Assembly (NCBI GenBank): GCA_032173965.1
Contig: CM063284.1
Span: forward strand, 108,209,910-108,273,909
Source of the DNA: Sitta carolinensis
Taxonomy: Eukaryota > Chordata > Aves > Passeriformes > Sittidae
Length of the DNA stretch: 64,000 nucleotides
Reading direction: 5' to 3'
The notes under the pieces are model-generated. The model made no database searches and had not been told where the DNA came from. It saw only the letters and a list, made by a program, of their open reading frames with translations. A program made the position numbers and the translations under genes. Shown here one piece after another: positions 1 through 17,589 of the stretch. Numbering within the stretch: position 1 is the first letter of the stretch; the number at the start of each line of letters is the position of its first letter.

Positions 1-5147
<5,147 letters not shown>

Positions 5148-5294
5148 CCTAACTAATTCCTGAGGAAAAGGTCCTTTGGAATTTTCTGGTAGGTTGATTG
5201 GAGGAATAACCCAGTCTCTCTTCTGCCTCTTCAGAGGGCTGCTGTGCTTGTATTGTTGCCATGGAAATATGATTTCTTCAATTTTCCTTTGGTC
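5148..5294 (-). CDS. CDH2: CDH2 coding exon 4: end of propeptide, furin site, start of EC1
   Basis: This 147-nt, phase 0-0 exon (49 codons) encodes the last part of the propeptide, the furin cleavage motif RQKR, and the mature N-terminus [19 protein letters not shown]. Trp2 (the W of DWV) is the strand-swap residue that docks into the partner's EC1 in trans adhesion. The PEN motif supplies a Ca2+ ligand (Glu11 in classical cadherins). The donor is AGG|gtaagg (GT at 5147-5146). The acceptor AG at 5296-5295 has a poor pyrimidine tract (gtacctgggaaag), but phase and protein alignment both require it. Reading on into intron 4 meets a stop after about 16 codons, so intron retention would truncate the protein in EC1. 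Confidence 0.97.
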
Positions 5295-7114
5295 CTTTCC
5301 CAGGTACAAGATAAAATTAAGCACATGTTAGAATGAGAATTACTAGCAGACATTATAAAATAACTCAGGTACAATTACATAATTGACTGAAAGGCTGTCT
5401 TTCCTCTGTATTCATCAAACTGTTTTATTTGCATTCACAGTGCAGTTTGGGAATAACCAATGTCATTTACAACTGCACTGAAAAATTATAAGAACCCTTT
5501 CTTTCCTTATTTAACTAGGAAGAGAAAGGGAATTATAAACCATTTATAACATGGCACTACTGTGTAAACTACCTGGCACTTTCTGAGAAGTAGTTAATAT
5601 TTTGCAGAGTTTAATAGTATGCCCTTATGTATTCCTCATTAGCTAGAGCTTCAGTTCAGGTAATGTGCTACTGTACACTAAATTTAGATCTGGGTGCGCT
5701 ATAATGTGAGTTCCAAGAGAAGTTTAATACATACTGGTAAGGAACGTCTCAAATATTTATGACCCTATTAAATCCCATAGAATTAATGCTGTAATTATTT
5801 TAAACCTATGTCAGCCATGATGGATGCAGTAGATGACCCACTTTACACACTGGGCATTAATCTCTGCTGGTTGTCAACATTCCCTTTCTATTCCCTTCTA
5901 TATCTGCAGTCATTTCATCCTCTGGATGACAGCACACACAGCTAGCTTAAGGTTGGAAAAAGGGTGACAAAAACATTTTCCAAATCTTTTAAAAGAAGAA
6001 TTTTTTTTTTAATCTCAGCGACTATGTCACAGAGTATGACCAGATGCCCAACAGAAGGCCAGATTCTACTACTCTACACTCTGTTGATGGTAAGGATACC
6101 TGAATAGTGTCTTTGGAATAAACAGGGCATGCTCTGGCACATCTAAGTATCTGCTCTTTTACTATGCTTCCATGAACAAAATGATGGTATTTCCGTCGTT
6201 AAAAACATGCCTTAGAAGATTTAATACAATCACCAAGTAAGCAAACAAATAACTGAGGAGTACACAGCAGTGGTCTCCAGTGTGTTTTCAGAAAAAATGT
6301 ATTGCATAACTACATTACATATTTTAACATTATGCTTAAATCTTTAACATGTACCTATTACAGGTGTGTTAATCTATGAATAAATTTTATTCTTTATCTG
6401 TAAACTAAGCACTTCTTCACTAAGGAGAAGGCAAGAAACAGCAGGCAACAGGCAATATAACAGAAAAAGGTAGCAAACCTAATACACTTTTGTGAAGTAA
6501 ATACATTGCTAATTGCATATTGCTGTGTCTGATTTTGTTACAGTACATGGTTTATCCAAAGGCAGCTTCCAGCAGAGGGAGACTATCTTCCTCCTACCAA
6601 GTAGTGCTGGAATCATGAATAATTTACAATCTCCAATTTGATTATGACGGGACAAGACAAAGCCAATATTCCCTGCCAGAAGTGCTTTCCTACTTACTGC
6701 GGTAAATCTACAGCTCCCATCTAATAAATGTGACTGATGCGTTCTATCAGAGATTTGTTTATTTTGTGGTTATATTTAACTGCTTGAATAAATACTATAA
6801 TATTTTCAAGCAATTTAAAATAAAGAAATGGCTGTGTGAGACTTAAATTCAGGTATAAATCTCGAGCTATACAAACAAAAAGCTCAAACACAAAGAATCC
6901 TATATATTTAAACAGGCATGTCTTTCCATGCCTTAGCAAAACTACAGAATAAAAAACTATCAAAGTTCCTTCTAAAGCTCCAGCTTTGCATGCACTAGGT
7001 GTTCTTTAATAAGCTGGTTCATGGAGAGTTGCATGACAGGCAAAATTAAACCCCTAGTTTTAGGCCTCTTTGTGGAGATACATTTATATCAGCTGCATTT
7101 AGGTCCTGTTTTAC
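5295..7114 (-). other. CDH2: CDH2 intron 3
   Basis: A 1,820-bp AT-rich intron, with GT at 7114-7113 and AG at 5296-5295. It includes a short T run near 6001. I see no recognised repeat or further gene. Confidence 0.95.
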
Positions 7115-7341
7115 CTTTTCCGAAGCCCCTGTGGAGGCTGGATCAGGGGTTAGCTTCACCCTCATTTGCCATTCTTGCTGGGTTTCCGTGTCTTGAGCAG
7201 ACACGACAAACTCTGTAGGCTCTGCTGAAAGTTGAAAGCTTCGTTCTGCATAGACCACACCATCTTCACCCACTCTGAAATGTTCTGGCTCACTGCTACC
7301 AAAGTGTATTTTTTGGTTTCCATCGCAGCTTCGAAACCTCA
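7115..7341 (-). CDS. CDH2: CDH2 (N-cadherin) coding exon 3: propeptide
   Basis: Encodes most of the N-cadherin propeptide, the region removed by furin in the secretory pathway before cadherin becomes adhesive. The 227-nt exon starts after a strong acceptor (T-rich tract ending ttttacag, AG at 7343-7342) and ends AAG|gtaaaa (GT at 7114-7113). The first two bases complete a split Val codon, so the upstream intron is phase 1; the exon ends on a codon border. Seventy-five full codons are open, from RFRSCDGNQK through VGEDGVVYAERSFQLSAEP to TGASEK. The match to chicken N-cadherin is clear, but about a dozen residues differ from the chicken protein as I remember it, so this is the most divergent of the five exons. 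Length is near the 224 bp of the equivalent E-cadherin exon. Exon 2 (signal peptide and start of propeptide) was not found in the window. Confidence 0.97.
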
Positions 7342-8393
7342 CTGTAAAACAGACATAAAATGACCAAAAAAAAATTGAAAAAGCAACCCACTTGACATCA
7401 AATGCACTAAGAACAAACTCAAAAGCAGAGACACTTGGTGCTGCTATTATCACATGCAATTATGAGTTAGGACTTTACCAGTCAGTCCATGCCACGTAAC
7501 AATGATATACTTCTGTAGACTGCTAGGCAGAGATTTTAGCCCTACACAGGAACATCCTCCTACAAATTAACCCCAACACCAGCAAGAAAACCATCTCCTT
7601 CCATGTCCCAAGGTACATTTCAGTTGGTTGACAGTCAATGGTTGTGGTGATTTGCATCTCAAACTTTGCAAAGATCTAGTCAAGCTGATTCACTGAAAAC
7701 GCTCAAAAAATTTCATTACACAGCACCGTAACTGCAAACACGCCTGTGCTTCCAGCACCTTCTCTGCCAATGGGGATAAGGCAGAAACCCTGAAACATGT
7801 TAAAAATATTAAATTCTGTGCCCATATCAGCCTGTGATTCAGCTGTGCCATCTCAGGAAGATTACTTATGAGCTCTAGGAATGAGCTTCCTTGTCACTCC
7901 TTGACAAGGTGGAGGAGGCAGTAAATACCTCACAGAGAAAACCTAAGTTAAAGACCCTGAGTTTTTGTTTTGGTTTGGGGTTTTGTGTGTTTGTTTGGTT
8001 TTAAAGCTATATTATGTACCACATGTATCCCTTTACCTACTTAGGAATTACCCATTTTTGTTTAATTCCTTCCCCCCTTCCCTTTGTTACGTCTGAAAGA
8101 CACATGCTGGAACAAGAAGTCAGTAAAACCGAATGTAGAGATAATGATGTGTTGTGCACAAAACAGAACTGGTAACAGGTTACTGCCTTCTCTACCCAAT
8201 TCTTTTCACCACCACTGATCTTCTGGGGTTACTGCAAATACTAGTAAGCAAAAAAATCAAAGTGTGCTTTTATAACCAATGATTGCTCTTTAATGTTTCC
8301 AAAGCATTATGAAATATTTTGATTGTATGGGCAATAGAAGTGCAAAATACCATTATGAAGGTTGTGCTGAAATCCACATAGTGAAGATGAAGA

Positions 8394-8420
8394 TGAAATG
8401 AGGCTTTATGCCTCATTTCA
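8394..8420. repeat. Perfect 11-bp hairpin with 5-nt loop
   Basis: TGAAATGAGGC at 8394-8404 is the exact reverse complement of GCCTCATTTCA at 8410-8420, around the loop TTTAT. It stands alone in otherwise featureless intron sequence. It is too short for a typical pre-miRNA. Confidence 0.9.
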
Positions 8421-9179
8421 GTTATTGCACTTTTTATATTGTGCTAAACCATGCACAAACTATTTAGCTTCAAAACCTAAAGGTCCCTCCCAAGAAAAAT
8501 CACTACTAAATGTCATGCATCATATACTCTCTTCTGTAATGCACTGTTTTCAGGAAGGTAAAAAGAAGAATCATACTTTTTTGAATTTGAACTTTAAGGA
8601 CCAAGCTGATGTTCAGATAACAGACTAAATTTCTTTCCTTATTGCACCCTTCCAGTTATCCAGAATTCCCCATTTGCCCTCTCCTAACAGAAAAGACTGC
8701 ATTCTGAAGCCTCACCAGCAGGGCTGCTCCTGTGATCCTCCTTGGAGAGGCTGCCTCTGGTCTTATAAACAGAGAGAGTGCTTTTCTAAAATTCTAGTAA
8801 ATACTCAGACTCTAGTATAAGTTTTCATATATTTAAGCAATTCCTATGGCTCCTCAACTGCATCCTACCTGCTTTATCAGGTACAATGACTTCCTTCCCT
8901 ATAATCTACAGGCTACAGGTCTGTAAAATCTGGAGGAGATGACAGATCCTCTGGTTTGCTGTTCACATAGGAGGAGAAAATTGACAGGCAGAAGGTCCAG
9001 TTCCCAGATGTTCACCATCCCATTGACCTCCCACTGTTTTCAACATGAGCCTCACATCTTGAGGCAGCTCACTGCAACACTAGGTTGAAATGCAACAGTC
9101 AATGAGAACATGCATGACTCTAAGCCAAGAATATAAAACTACTACTTAAAGCAACTACTCCAACATGTAGAATACTTAC
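8421..9179. other. Intron sequence without recognised features
   Basis: AT-rich unique-looking sequence with only short scattered open frames. I see no repeat, RNA gene or exon here. Confidence 0.7.
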
Positions 9180-9230
9180 TGCAGTCCTAATTCTGTAATT
9201 CTGATTGGCCCACCTTCAGAGCTGGTTAGA
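9180..9230 (-). other. Exon-like segment (51 nt) with strong donor, unproven
   Basis: On the minus strand a T-rich tract ends gggcaatacag (AG at 9232-9231). It is followed by 51 nt ending CTGCA|gtaagtatt, an extended match to the donor consensus. Spliced between CDH2 exons 2 and 3 it would create a TAA at once (split Gly/Val base plus TCTAA), so it could only act as a poison exon or a non-coding exon. Chance occurrence in 57 kb is quite possible. Confidence 0.15.
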
Positions 9231-9611
9231 CTGTATTGCCCAGCACAAAAATAAAGATGTCCAAGAAGAGATTACTCCAAAGCCACTGCATTTAATGATA
9301 TGAGAATTTAATGACTGCACTATTAAACAGTGCTGTTTGTACTTGGTTATAGAGGCACAGATGACACAGACCCCAAGCATGGAGGAAGCTGGGCATCCTT
9401 GAAATGCCATTGCTGTTCACAAACAAAGCTCTAAGAAACAGTTCATGTAAGTAAAAAAACCCCAAAAGACACCAGCCAGCAACGTAACCCATAGCTCTGT
9501 GCCTCTGCTAACCTCTCATCACAGATACAACTGCTCTCAAAATCTGCTTTTCAAAAACGTGTCTTGACCAAAAGGACAAACAGCACAGCCAGCTGTACCA
9601 CTGGCTCCTCT

Positions 9612-9662
9612 CAGACTTACCTCCAGAAAGTACAAGAGTGGGAAAGAGAATGAAGAATAATC
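9612..9662 (-). other. Candidate recursive splice site (AG|GTAAGT)
   Basis: On the minus strand a roughly 38-nt pyrimidine-rich tract with no AG inside it runs from about 9662 to 9627. It ends ctggAG|GTAAGT, with the junction between 9621 and 9620. An acceptor fused directly to a consensus donor is the layout of a recursive-splicing (zero-length exon) site, known from very long vertebrate introns. Position -3 is G instead of the preferred C. Inference only. Confidence 0.3.
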
Positions 9663-12600
9663 TATATTTTGATCATTACTGTTTCTCAAAAAGGTGAAAG
9701 CTAAAATGAATATTTGTCATTATGGTCCCAAAGACCAAGTTACCACAAAAATTTTTTAAAAATTATTTCCTAACTATTGCACAGATAACAAAATATATTC
9801 ATATTTTAGATATTCAAATTCACAAAGAAGATTTCTTTCCCCCCATTTCCTTACATACAGACTCCAGCAGCACAAAAATAAAACAAAAAACCCACCCTGC
9901 TAGCCACTTCATTGATATTCTTCCCTCAGGCTGTGTATTATGAAATTCAATGAAAATCCCTTCCTCTGACAGTATCCTGGTAAAAACATATAAAATTGTC
10001 AACGTGAGAATTATTCTCCCTTTGCAAGGAGCACACATTAACGAATTATAGTCAAGTATAACCATCTATAATTAAATTCCCTTGACAGAGTACAGGTTGT
10101 GCAGTAGCTACTCTCCCCCCAACCACATGGTTATCAGTCTTGTAAATTCGATTTAGATCACTTTGCTTCATTTTTCAGTGTTCAATTACTATGAACAAAG
10201 AGTGATTTCTGACAGTAGGTTTTTAGGCAAAGATATTTTTTTTGCAAAAATGCTACAGGAAATATTTTTTTACTGTGAATAATGACTGCTTATGCAACCA
10301 TGTTCTCTTCTAAAAAACACAGGAAAGGAAGGCATGCTTTCCACAAGTCACATTAAGTTGACAGATCAATCACAGATTTTTGTTCCACTTAAAAAAAGGT
10401 TAACTAGATAATACTCTGCAGCATCTTAGTCACTTTACATGCAATAGAAAGAGTAATCAAGTATCTGATTTTGCTGCTTTTTAATAACACTCTGCATAAA
10501 CGAGCAGATAAGAGTATCATAACATGTAAAAATAATCCATGGATTTTAAAGTATTTTTGAGTATTATTTGCATCTTCTGAAAGTATCTGCTTTTCAGAAA
10601 TATATTATTTGAAAGCCCTAGAAGTATTCAATTAAACTCAAAGATAATTGTTTCAGTTTTGAAGAGAATACTTTTGGTTATATCAAAGCAGTAATATGCA
10701 ACATGGGAGTAAATGCACAAAAAAAAAGGTTGTGCAGAAGGATTTATAAAATTAGGGTCTTTAAACAGAAGAAAAAATGTATTTAGTGTTAGCATATGAC
10801 TATTATTAAATATTATATCTAAGACGGAAGACCATTAATATGTTAATTTAAGTCTTTTCTTGTCTTAAAACCAAGGCAAGTATATTCTATTAAATAAGGA
10901 ATAGAAGAGAACCTCTGAGACTACAACACTGTAAAATGAAAGTCTACAGCTTCATGATATTAAAGGTTTCTGTTTAACACTCTCGTGTGGAAGTAATTAC
11001 AACGTATGCATACATGTGCAGTGTACAAAACATTAAGAACTAGACATGCAACTTCATTTTAAGTGCACTAGAGATCACCACCACTCATGCTCAGGTCTAA
11101 TGAGATGAATGATTTATAGTATCTGTAAAATACAGCTACTCATGTTGGTTTCTACTCTTTGACAACCTGCTTCTGCTCATTTTGTCCTAGGCAAATAATA
11201 TCAGAATTACTTGATACAAACAAGGACTGAGAAAAAAAATTGGTATTAATAATATAGCCCATTGTACAATATTTCATGAACATATATTTGTGTGCAACAT
11301 ATAATATTAATACAGAATTTTCATTACTCGTTTTGGTCGTAAGACTGAGTTTGCCATCTGGATTTTCTGCACTTAGAAAATATTCCACTCACATCTAGAT
11401 AACGTCCACATGCATACAAACACACTAGTGTGCTTCTTTCTGTAAATCTGTTGGAATGCTACTCCTCTTGAATGCTCTTCTCAATGCCTAAGCATCAACC
11501 TCAAGGCAAAGGCTCACACAGTAGACATCATGGAAAACTGCAACAAATGCAAAGTGCTAACAACACTTCAGTAAGAGTGTGCATCATAAAACAGAAAACC
11601 TGTAGTTATTGCAACAGACAAAACAAACAGAGTAAGAAAGTATCTTAGGTACAACTACCTACTAGATACCACTTTTACCATTGACAGATTGAGAAACTGT
11701 ATGAAAACGTTCTGCTTGAATTGTCTAGCTATCTGCATACTTAATATCTGAACACTCTCCAAGAACACTCTGTATTTAACAAGTCTTTACTTCTCAGAGA
11801 GAGAAGCAGAAGAACTACATGAGAAACCCCATATAATGTCCCCCTCCTGCCCCCCCTTTTACTTTATAAATTAGTAATTTACTCATACTGGTTACTTCTG
11901 TATCTGTAAGATGATCTGTTAGACCTACTGACATAGTGCACATGCTCATATTTCAGTTCGTGGCTTGCTGGAGTGGCATGTGTAATGCCCATGAGACATC
12001 CTTTACTATAATTATAGATAACCTTCAGAAGAACTGGGTTTTTGACATCCTGGCAAACTGTAATAATCACAAAGAACTAAAGTACATTCTAACTTGCCTT
12101 TTCCATCAGCACCCTTAAATTTGGTCTGATTTTAGAACTTCCTTTAACCAGCTTGAAATATCACTGAATATTACTTAATATTTGCTTTTCTGATATATGG
12201 GTTGTCTACATCAGCCAGAAAAAAGTTGTTCGCATCTGTAAATTGAGAAAATTAGTTATGGAAATTACTGAGTCAAAATAAATATGAAATATAATCAGGT
12301 TATTTTAGGCAATGGCATTTCCCTACCTGTATTGTAATTCCATTTGTTATTATATCCTTTAGAGATATTTCCATACAGCAGCTTTGTTTCTAAAAGGTTC
12401 TTGTAGTTGTTTTTATTTTTTTTCTAATCCCTTTTTCTTCTCTATTTTTATATTCATGACCTGTAGTTTATCCCATACTCCAGTCCATCCAAAAAATCTC
12501 AAAGTGCTACTCATTTTGAGCCTTGCTGGAGTAACCAAGCTGTGACACTTGAAAAGAAAGCTGGCTGTCAAAAGACAACTACTTACCAAAGCCTGCTAAT

Positions 12601-15371
12601 TCAGTAATTGCTTTCGAAAACCTGTGCCTTGTGCTGAGCGAGCACTGTGTTCTGCCACCCCAGCCCACTTGGAGTAGAGGGCTGCTCCAGCAGGTCACGC
12701 AAGCCCAACTGGAGTTCTGCCACTTACTAAGGGCCAAATATGGCCATTTGCTTCTAAATCCTACTTACACTTGCCTCCAGCATCTGTACAACATGGTTCC
12801 ATGGGCAAGCCTGGTTATGAAGCTCTCAAGTGGTGAACAAGCATCACATCAGGTTTCAACCGAGGTAAAGCTGAGGATGTATTCAAGCTATTTACCAACT
12901 TAAGGTGTTTCATGATCTGACTAATAGAAGCTTAACTTCCCACTTTTCCATGCTGAACTGTTTGCTCAATTGTCTATTCAGTTAGGAAAACAATAATTAA
13001 AAGGAAAAGTGATTTGCAAGAATTAGGTTTAATTCATCCTGTACACTTTTTTCATTAACTGAAAGCAGTTCGAGTGATCTGCAGCAGGCATTAGGTAAAA
13101 CCTAGTACTAATATATGACTTTTCCCTGGGGAATTAGGATGTTAAGTAGTCTACTGTACAAAACCCCTAAGTTTTTATAAAAGTTGTATATTATGCTGCT
13201 AAAAATAATTTGTACTGGTTACCACAACTATGATTCAATGCCAATTCTCTCTCCTACCCCACCTCCTGAGACTGATCGTTCTAGATAGATAAATATGTAC
13301 GTTTCCTAAAATAACATACTTTCAAAGCAATCTGACAGTCTACACGACAGAAAAACACTGGACATAAATCTCCATCTCCCTATTTCTGCAATATATTCTT
13401 TTTCATTCTTAATCTGTACAATTACTGTGAAAGTTGTTTTTTTTTTAAAAGTATTTTGTTGTAAGGTACAACTGGGAAATTCTAAAGCTCCTTCCTACAC
13501 TCATGAGGACTGCCTCCTTATGAAACTTAACTCAAACATTAAGGTCTATTTTTTAAGTATCTTCTTTCACAGGTAGCTATCACCAGACAGCCTAATTCTT
13601 GCATTCACAGGGAAAGACTCACACAGTTCTTTAATAAAATGCCATCTAGTTTCCAGTTCCCATAATCCTCTTTGTTTACAGAACAAAGTCGTAACAGGCA
13701 TGCCAGAATAAAAATGGGGATAATGTTCTTTCTATTTGATAGAAATGCCTCTGCAGCTTTTCAGTACGGGAATACCAGCCATCAGCAAAACACAGGACTG
13801 GTATCTCAAACAGAGTCCAAATTATATCTGATTCACTGACCCTTTTCAGTCCTTGCCTCTACCACTCACTGGCACAAAGATCTGTGCTTTCACACCCCTT
13901 TTTTTCTTTATTTTAGAAAAAAAAAAATGCAGAAAAAGAGAATAATCATCTTCAAAGGGGCAAGTATTTGTATTTCGACAACTGCTTTTGTTTTAAACCA
14001 CAAAAAGGTTTCTTTCCATATTCTGCCACTCTATTGTTTAAGGCAGTTTCACTATAGATATGCCTATAGGCCCCTGCAGAGTTCTGCACCAGCTTTTTTA
14101 CTAAATGATGCTAGCTGAAAGAAAACTCAGTAATAAATGTCATTTCTGTACTCTGGAGTATGCAATGCACCTTTAATACTTTCCCAAGTACACTATTCTA
14201 CACAGTAATAAAAAGAAGGATTAAACACTAATCTCTTATACCCATAATGCATCAACTGACTACACCTGCTAAAATCCAATTTGGTAATTAAAAAAATGTA
14301 TCTACTGAACAGTCAAACCCGGAGACTAAAGGGAAAGTACTGTCTCTGCAGATAGCTAGCAGAAAACAGTCTCAAAATTGAGGCACTTAACACAAACCTA
14401 TTTTTACCTCAATTCGTTTTTATGTGACCTTAAGCAGTGTAAGAAACAAATACCTACAATTACGGTGCATCAATTAAAGGGCAGTTTTTGTGCTATAGTA
14501 ATGACTTAAATACCTAGTAAAAAACTGGATAAGCTGCTTTGCCTTTTATGCTATCTTTAGAAAACGCCAAAAAAGTTAGGTTTTTTAATTTTTCCTTTTC
14601 CCTCACTAGCAATAAGGAAAGGGAGAACAGAGAATAGATGCTTTTATATGTTCTCTATGCTAACTGTTCTTGGCCTAAAGTCCTTTTAGGCTTCAGGTTT
14701 TCAAGGCTTTTTCCTAGCTCTTCTCTCTTTCTTCTTTATTGGTCTTTTTCCCTGCCTTTCCAGGTGTTCTGCTTTCTAGTTTCTTTAAACTTACTTGATT
14801 CCCTGATGGTCCCATTTTTCCTGACCCCTCTTTCAGAATTGTGCTTCTGACAGAGGTGCTGAGGCGTCACAGCATTGCTAATTTCAGGCTACAGCTTAGG
14901 CTTGGAGCACACCTAGTCACAAAGATCATCAGAGGCTGTCTTCACAAAAATAAATTAATAAACAAATTAACTAACAAACTAAATATACAGACTCCTAGAG
15001 TTTCTGTTAAAAGCCAGAACTTGCTGAAATATCAAATGGGTGCATACTTTCAAATGAGCTGATGATCTCTTTTATAAATTCAACCGGTCAGCAGCTTTAA
15101 ACAGTGGCTTAAGCCCCTACACTAAAAGGGGTTTAGAAACAACAACAGAACATAGGAGAGAAGCATATATCACTTTTAGGCAATGTGTTGCTTCTTACCA
15201 TGAAAAGAAACACAATAAAATAAAATTAGGGATTTTTCGCATTAGATTACAGGACTGCTTAGGCAGAACTGAGTGTTGTATTGGCATTGCATTGCATCAA
15301 ACAAAAATTCCCAGCACTGACAAAAAGGCAGCACTCCTCTCAATAATCCTGCTTCCCATTAAAGAAAAGTC
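9663..15371. other. AT-rich intron sequence, no recognised features
   Basis: About 5.7 kb with short homopolymers (for example the A run near 10722 and T run near 13438) and only short, unconvincing open frames. I identify no transposon, RNA gene or exon. Conserved non-coding elements cannot be recognised without alignment. Confidence 0.6.
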
Positions 15372-15690
15372 TTGAAGCAGATGTGGGAACACTTAATGTT
15401 TTGTATTATGCTGTATACCCGAGGATACCACCTGTTTCGTGAGATCACATTTTGCAGTCCCTCCCATGTGGCTATGGATGCTTCAAGGGGAAAGAGGACA
15501 ACTCTCCCCAAAGTTGCCTGTCAGCTTCACAAACCAGCCACATTTGAGTGCAATGACCCTCCACAAACACCGAGACAGATTTTCCTCTGCTTCCTTCCTT
15601 CCTCTGTCTGCTCTGCCCAACACTGGTAGCTTTTGTCACTCTCCCACATGTCACTCCCCAGGGCATGCTACAGCCTAATTTTCCAAAGCT
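15372..15690. other. GC-richer block with overlapping open frames
   Basis: About 320 bp with more C and G than its surroundings. Open frames of 79 to 85 codons occur in three frames on both strands. They resemble no family I know and are probably a by-product of composition. It could be an old repeat or a regulatory element. Confidence 0.35.
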
Positions 15691-16236
15691 GCAATTATTC
15701 TTTATGACTTTTAAAAGGTCTTTAGTCATATACTAGTTACTGTGGCAGCTCTGTGTGCCACTTCTTTGCTAAATGATGAAGGCTGTTATCCTCTGGGGGA
15801 AACCTGGAGAACCTTTCAGCCAATTGGAGTTGTCCAGGAGTTGGACATGGACACAACTGCATCAGTGTCCCCAAAGCAAACAGCAGGCAGAGCTGATCTC
15901 AAAGCAGAACCACCCTGTAACACAGGGATACTCATTCCCTTAGGAAATGGATAACAGGGAAAAAATATCCTGCTTGAACACTGTGCTTTTGTATTAAACA
16001 AGGGAAAGAAACCTGCCGGTTAGCAAAGGGGGTGGAGGAGACAGCAGAGACAGCCCAGCAGTATTTACACTGATGTGGTTAGATAGCAATAAAAATCATA
16101 AATCCCATGGATTATAGTATCACTGGATCATGTCCAGTAGGCCTGAGGCAGAAAACTAGCTGGCATGGCAGCTTAATAGTATCTAGTCAGACCTCAGGTT
16201 TTCATCATTATAATTCTTAAACAGAGATTATCTTAC

Positions 16237-16311
16237 CTTAAAATTCAGAAAAAGCTCTTGGTGACTGGTGTAGGCCAGTACAGAGTATTTCACAGCCAGG
16301 CCACAGTAGTG
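16237..16311 (-). other. Exon-like segment (75 nt) with acceptor and donor, unproven
   Basis: On the minus strand a pyrimidine-rich tract ends tatgggcag (AG at 16313-16312). It precedes 75 nt that are open in phase 0 for 25 codons (HYCGLAVKYSV to LFLNFK), and then AAG|gtaaga (GT at 16236-16235). GC is near 48 percent, above the neighbourhood. Inserted in phase 1 between CDH2 exons 2 and 3 it would meet a TAA near its end. No protein family recognised. Confidence 0.15.
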
Positions 16312-17055
16312 CTGCCCATAACAAAGCAGAGGACTCAAAAATTTTTTTGTGTGTCCTATTATGAGGGAGTACCTGTTGGTGAAAGTAACTCCTAAATGGG
16401 TATTCACTCCTTCTGTGTATTGCTTTCAACGTTTAAAATAGCTAAGGTGACATGCTAATTAACTGACTGTCATTAAAGAGCAGGAAATATCAAGAGAACT
16501 ATCAGGAAAATGCCCGATTTCACATGGAAGCTCACCTAGAACACTGCAACATCACAGGGAAACCTTAATGTTGCCATCAGTCCACACAAAGGAGCAAAGA
16601 GTAATTATTACATACATTATGTATTTTTCCTCACGAGCTAAAATAAATACAATGATCAGAAAAAAAAAAAATCCAGTGCTGGAATACTTTCCAGTGACTG
16701 GCACTTGGTGAATGCTCACAAATGATTATTAATTATTTTTATCTTCTTGGTTGACTACATAAACCATATTATCAATGAGATGAAAACCATGCATTCTTTC
16801 AAGGTCACCAAGCATGGTGAACAGCACAAAAGGGAAAACAAAAGCGGAGGAGAAACCTGGACTTTTTGTGTCTATGCTGCAGAGTCAGGACCTCAGACTT
16901 TAGTCTTTTCAAATTATTTTATTCAATGTAAGGCCTACCTGACTCTAGGTAAATTAGACAAACACTGGCGGCACCATACAGTGCAAACCCATTAAAATGA
17001 CCAACATGAGGTTACTTGTGTACATGTGACATGATGTAAGTCAAAGTTTAAGTGA

Positions 17056-17339
17056 TGCTACTTTGCTTCAAGATCTTTTACCATTCTTTGAATATCTTGT
17101 CTAGGGATTACAAAATTACGAGGCTCAGATAATCCCCTCAAATTCAAACTGACAGTAATAGAACTGACAGAAATAAAAGAGGCGTTACACTGATTGAAAA
17201 TCCGTTTTCTTCGCAAAATGCAGACAAGCATGACAGCAGCACAACATGGTACCAGGATTAATATAGGAAGGGGAAAAAGAAAATAAATCCTTGGATACAA
17301 TTTGCAGACAAATGAGAAATACAGACAGACTTCATTCAA
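17056..17339 (-). other. Open frame with membrane-segment-like stretch, unproven
   Basis: A 93-codon minus-strand frame ends at TAG near 17056. Its middle (LPILILVPCCAAVMLVCIL) is strongly hydrophobic and is followed by basic RRKR, as a membrane anchor with a stop-transfer signal would be. A tail of about 50 residues follows, ending DIQRMVKDLEAK. I do not recognise it, and there is no supporting promoter or partner exon. Many frames of similar length occur by chance in this window. Confidence 0.12.
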
Positions 17340-17573
17340 GAGGGAACTTTCAGTACTGCAAAATTAAGACATACTCCAGGATTCCATGCCAGAGTGATGC
17401 TGTGCAAATTTATGCAATTTATTCCAGGTGGAAAGAGAAGAGACAAACCTGGCTGAACAGACTCTTGTTTTACAATTGTGATTCAGTCTAGTCACAGAAG
17501 AACAGAGAAGAAAAAGAACTGATCTTCTGATATATTCGAAGATACTCTTCCTATGATAAATGCAGCTTTTTTC

Positions 17574-17589
17574 TTTTTTTTTTTTTTTT
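17574..17589. repeat. T16 homopolymer
   Basis: Sixteen consecutive T, preceded by another T-rich stretch from 17568. Simple length-variable tract. Confidence 0.95.

Noticed and set aside
12328..12640. Two minus-strand donor-like sites (near 12330 and 12590) with short open stretches upstream
   Set aside because: Upstream sequence on the minus strand is A-rich and lacks usable acceptors; GTAAGT/GTAGGG strings of this quality are expected by chance in 57 kb.
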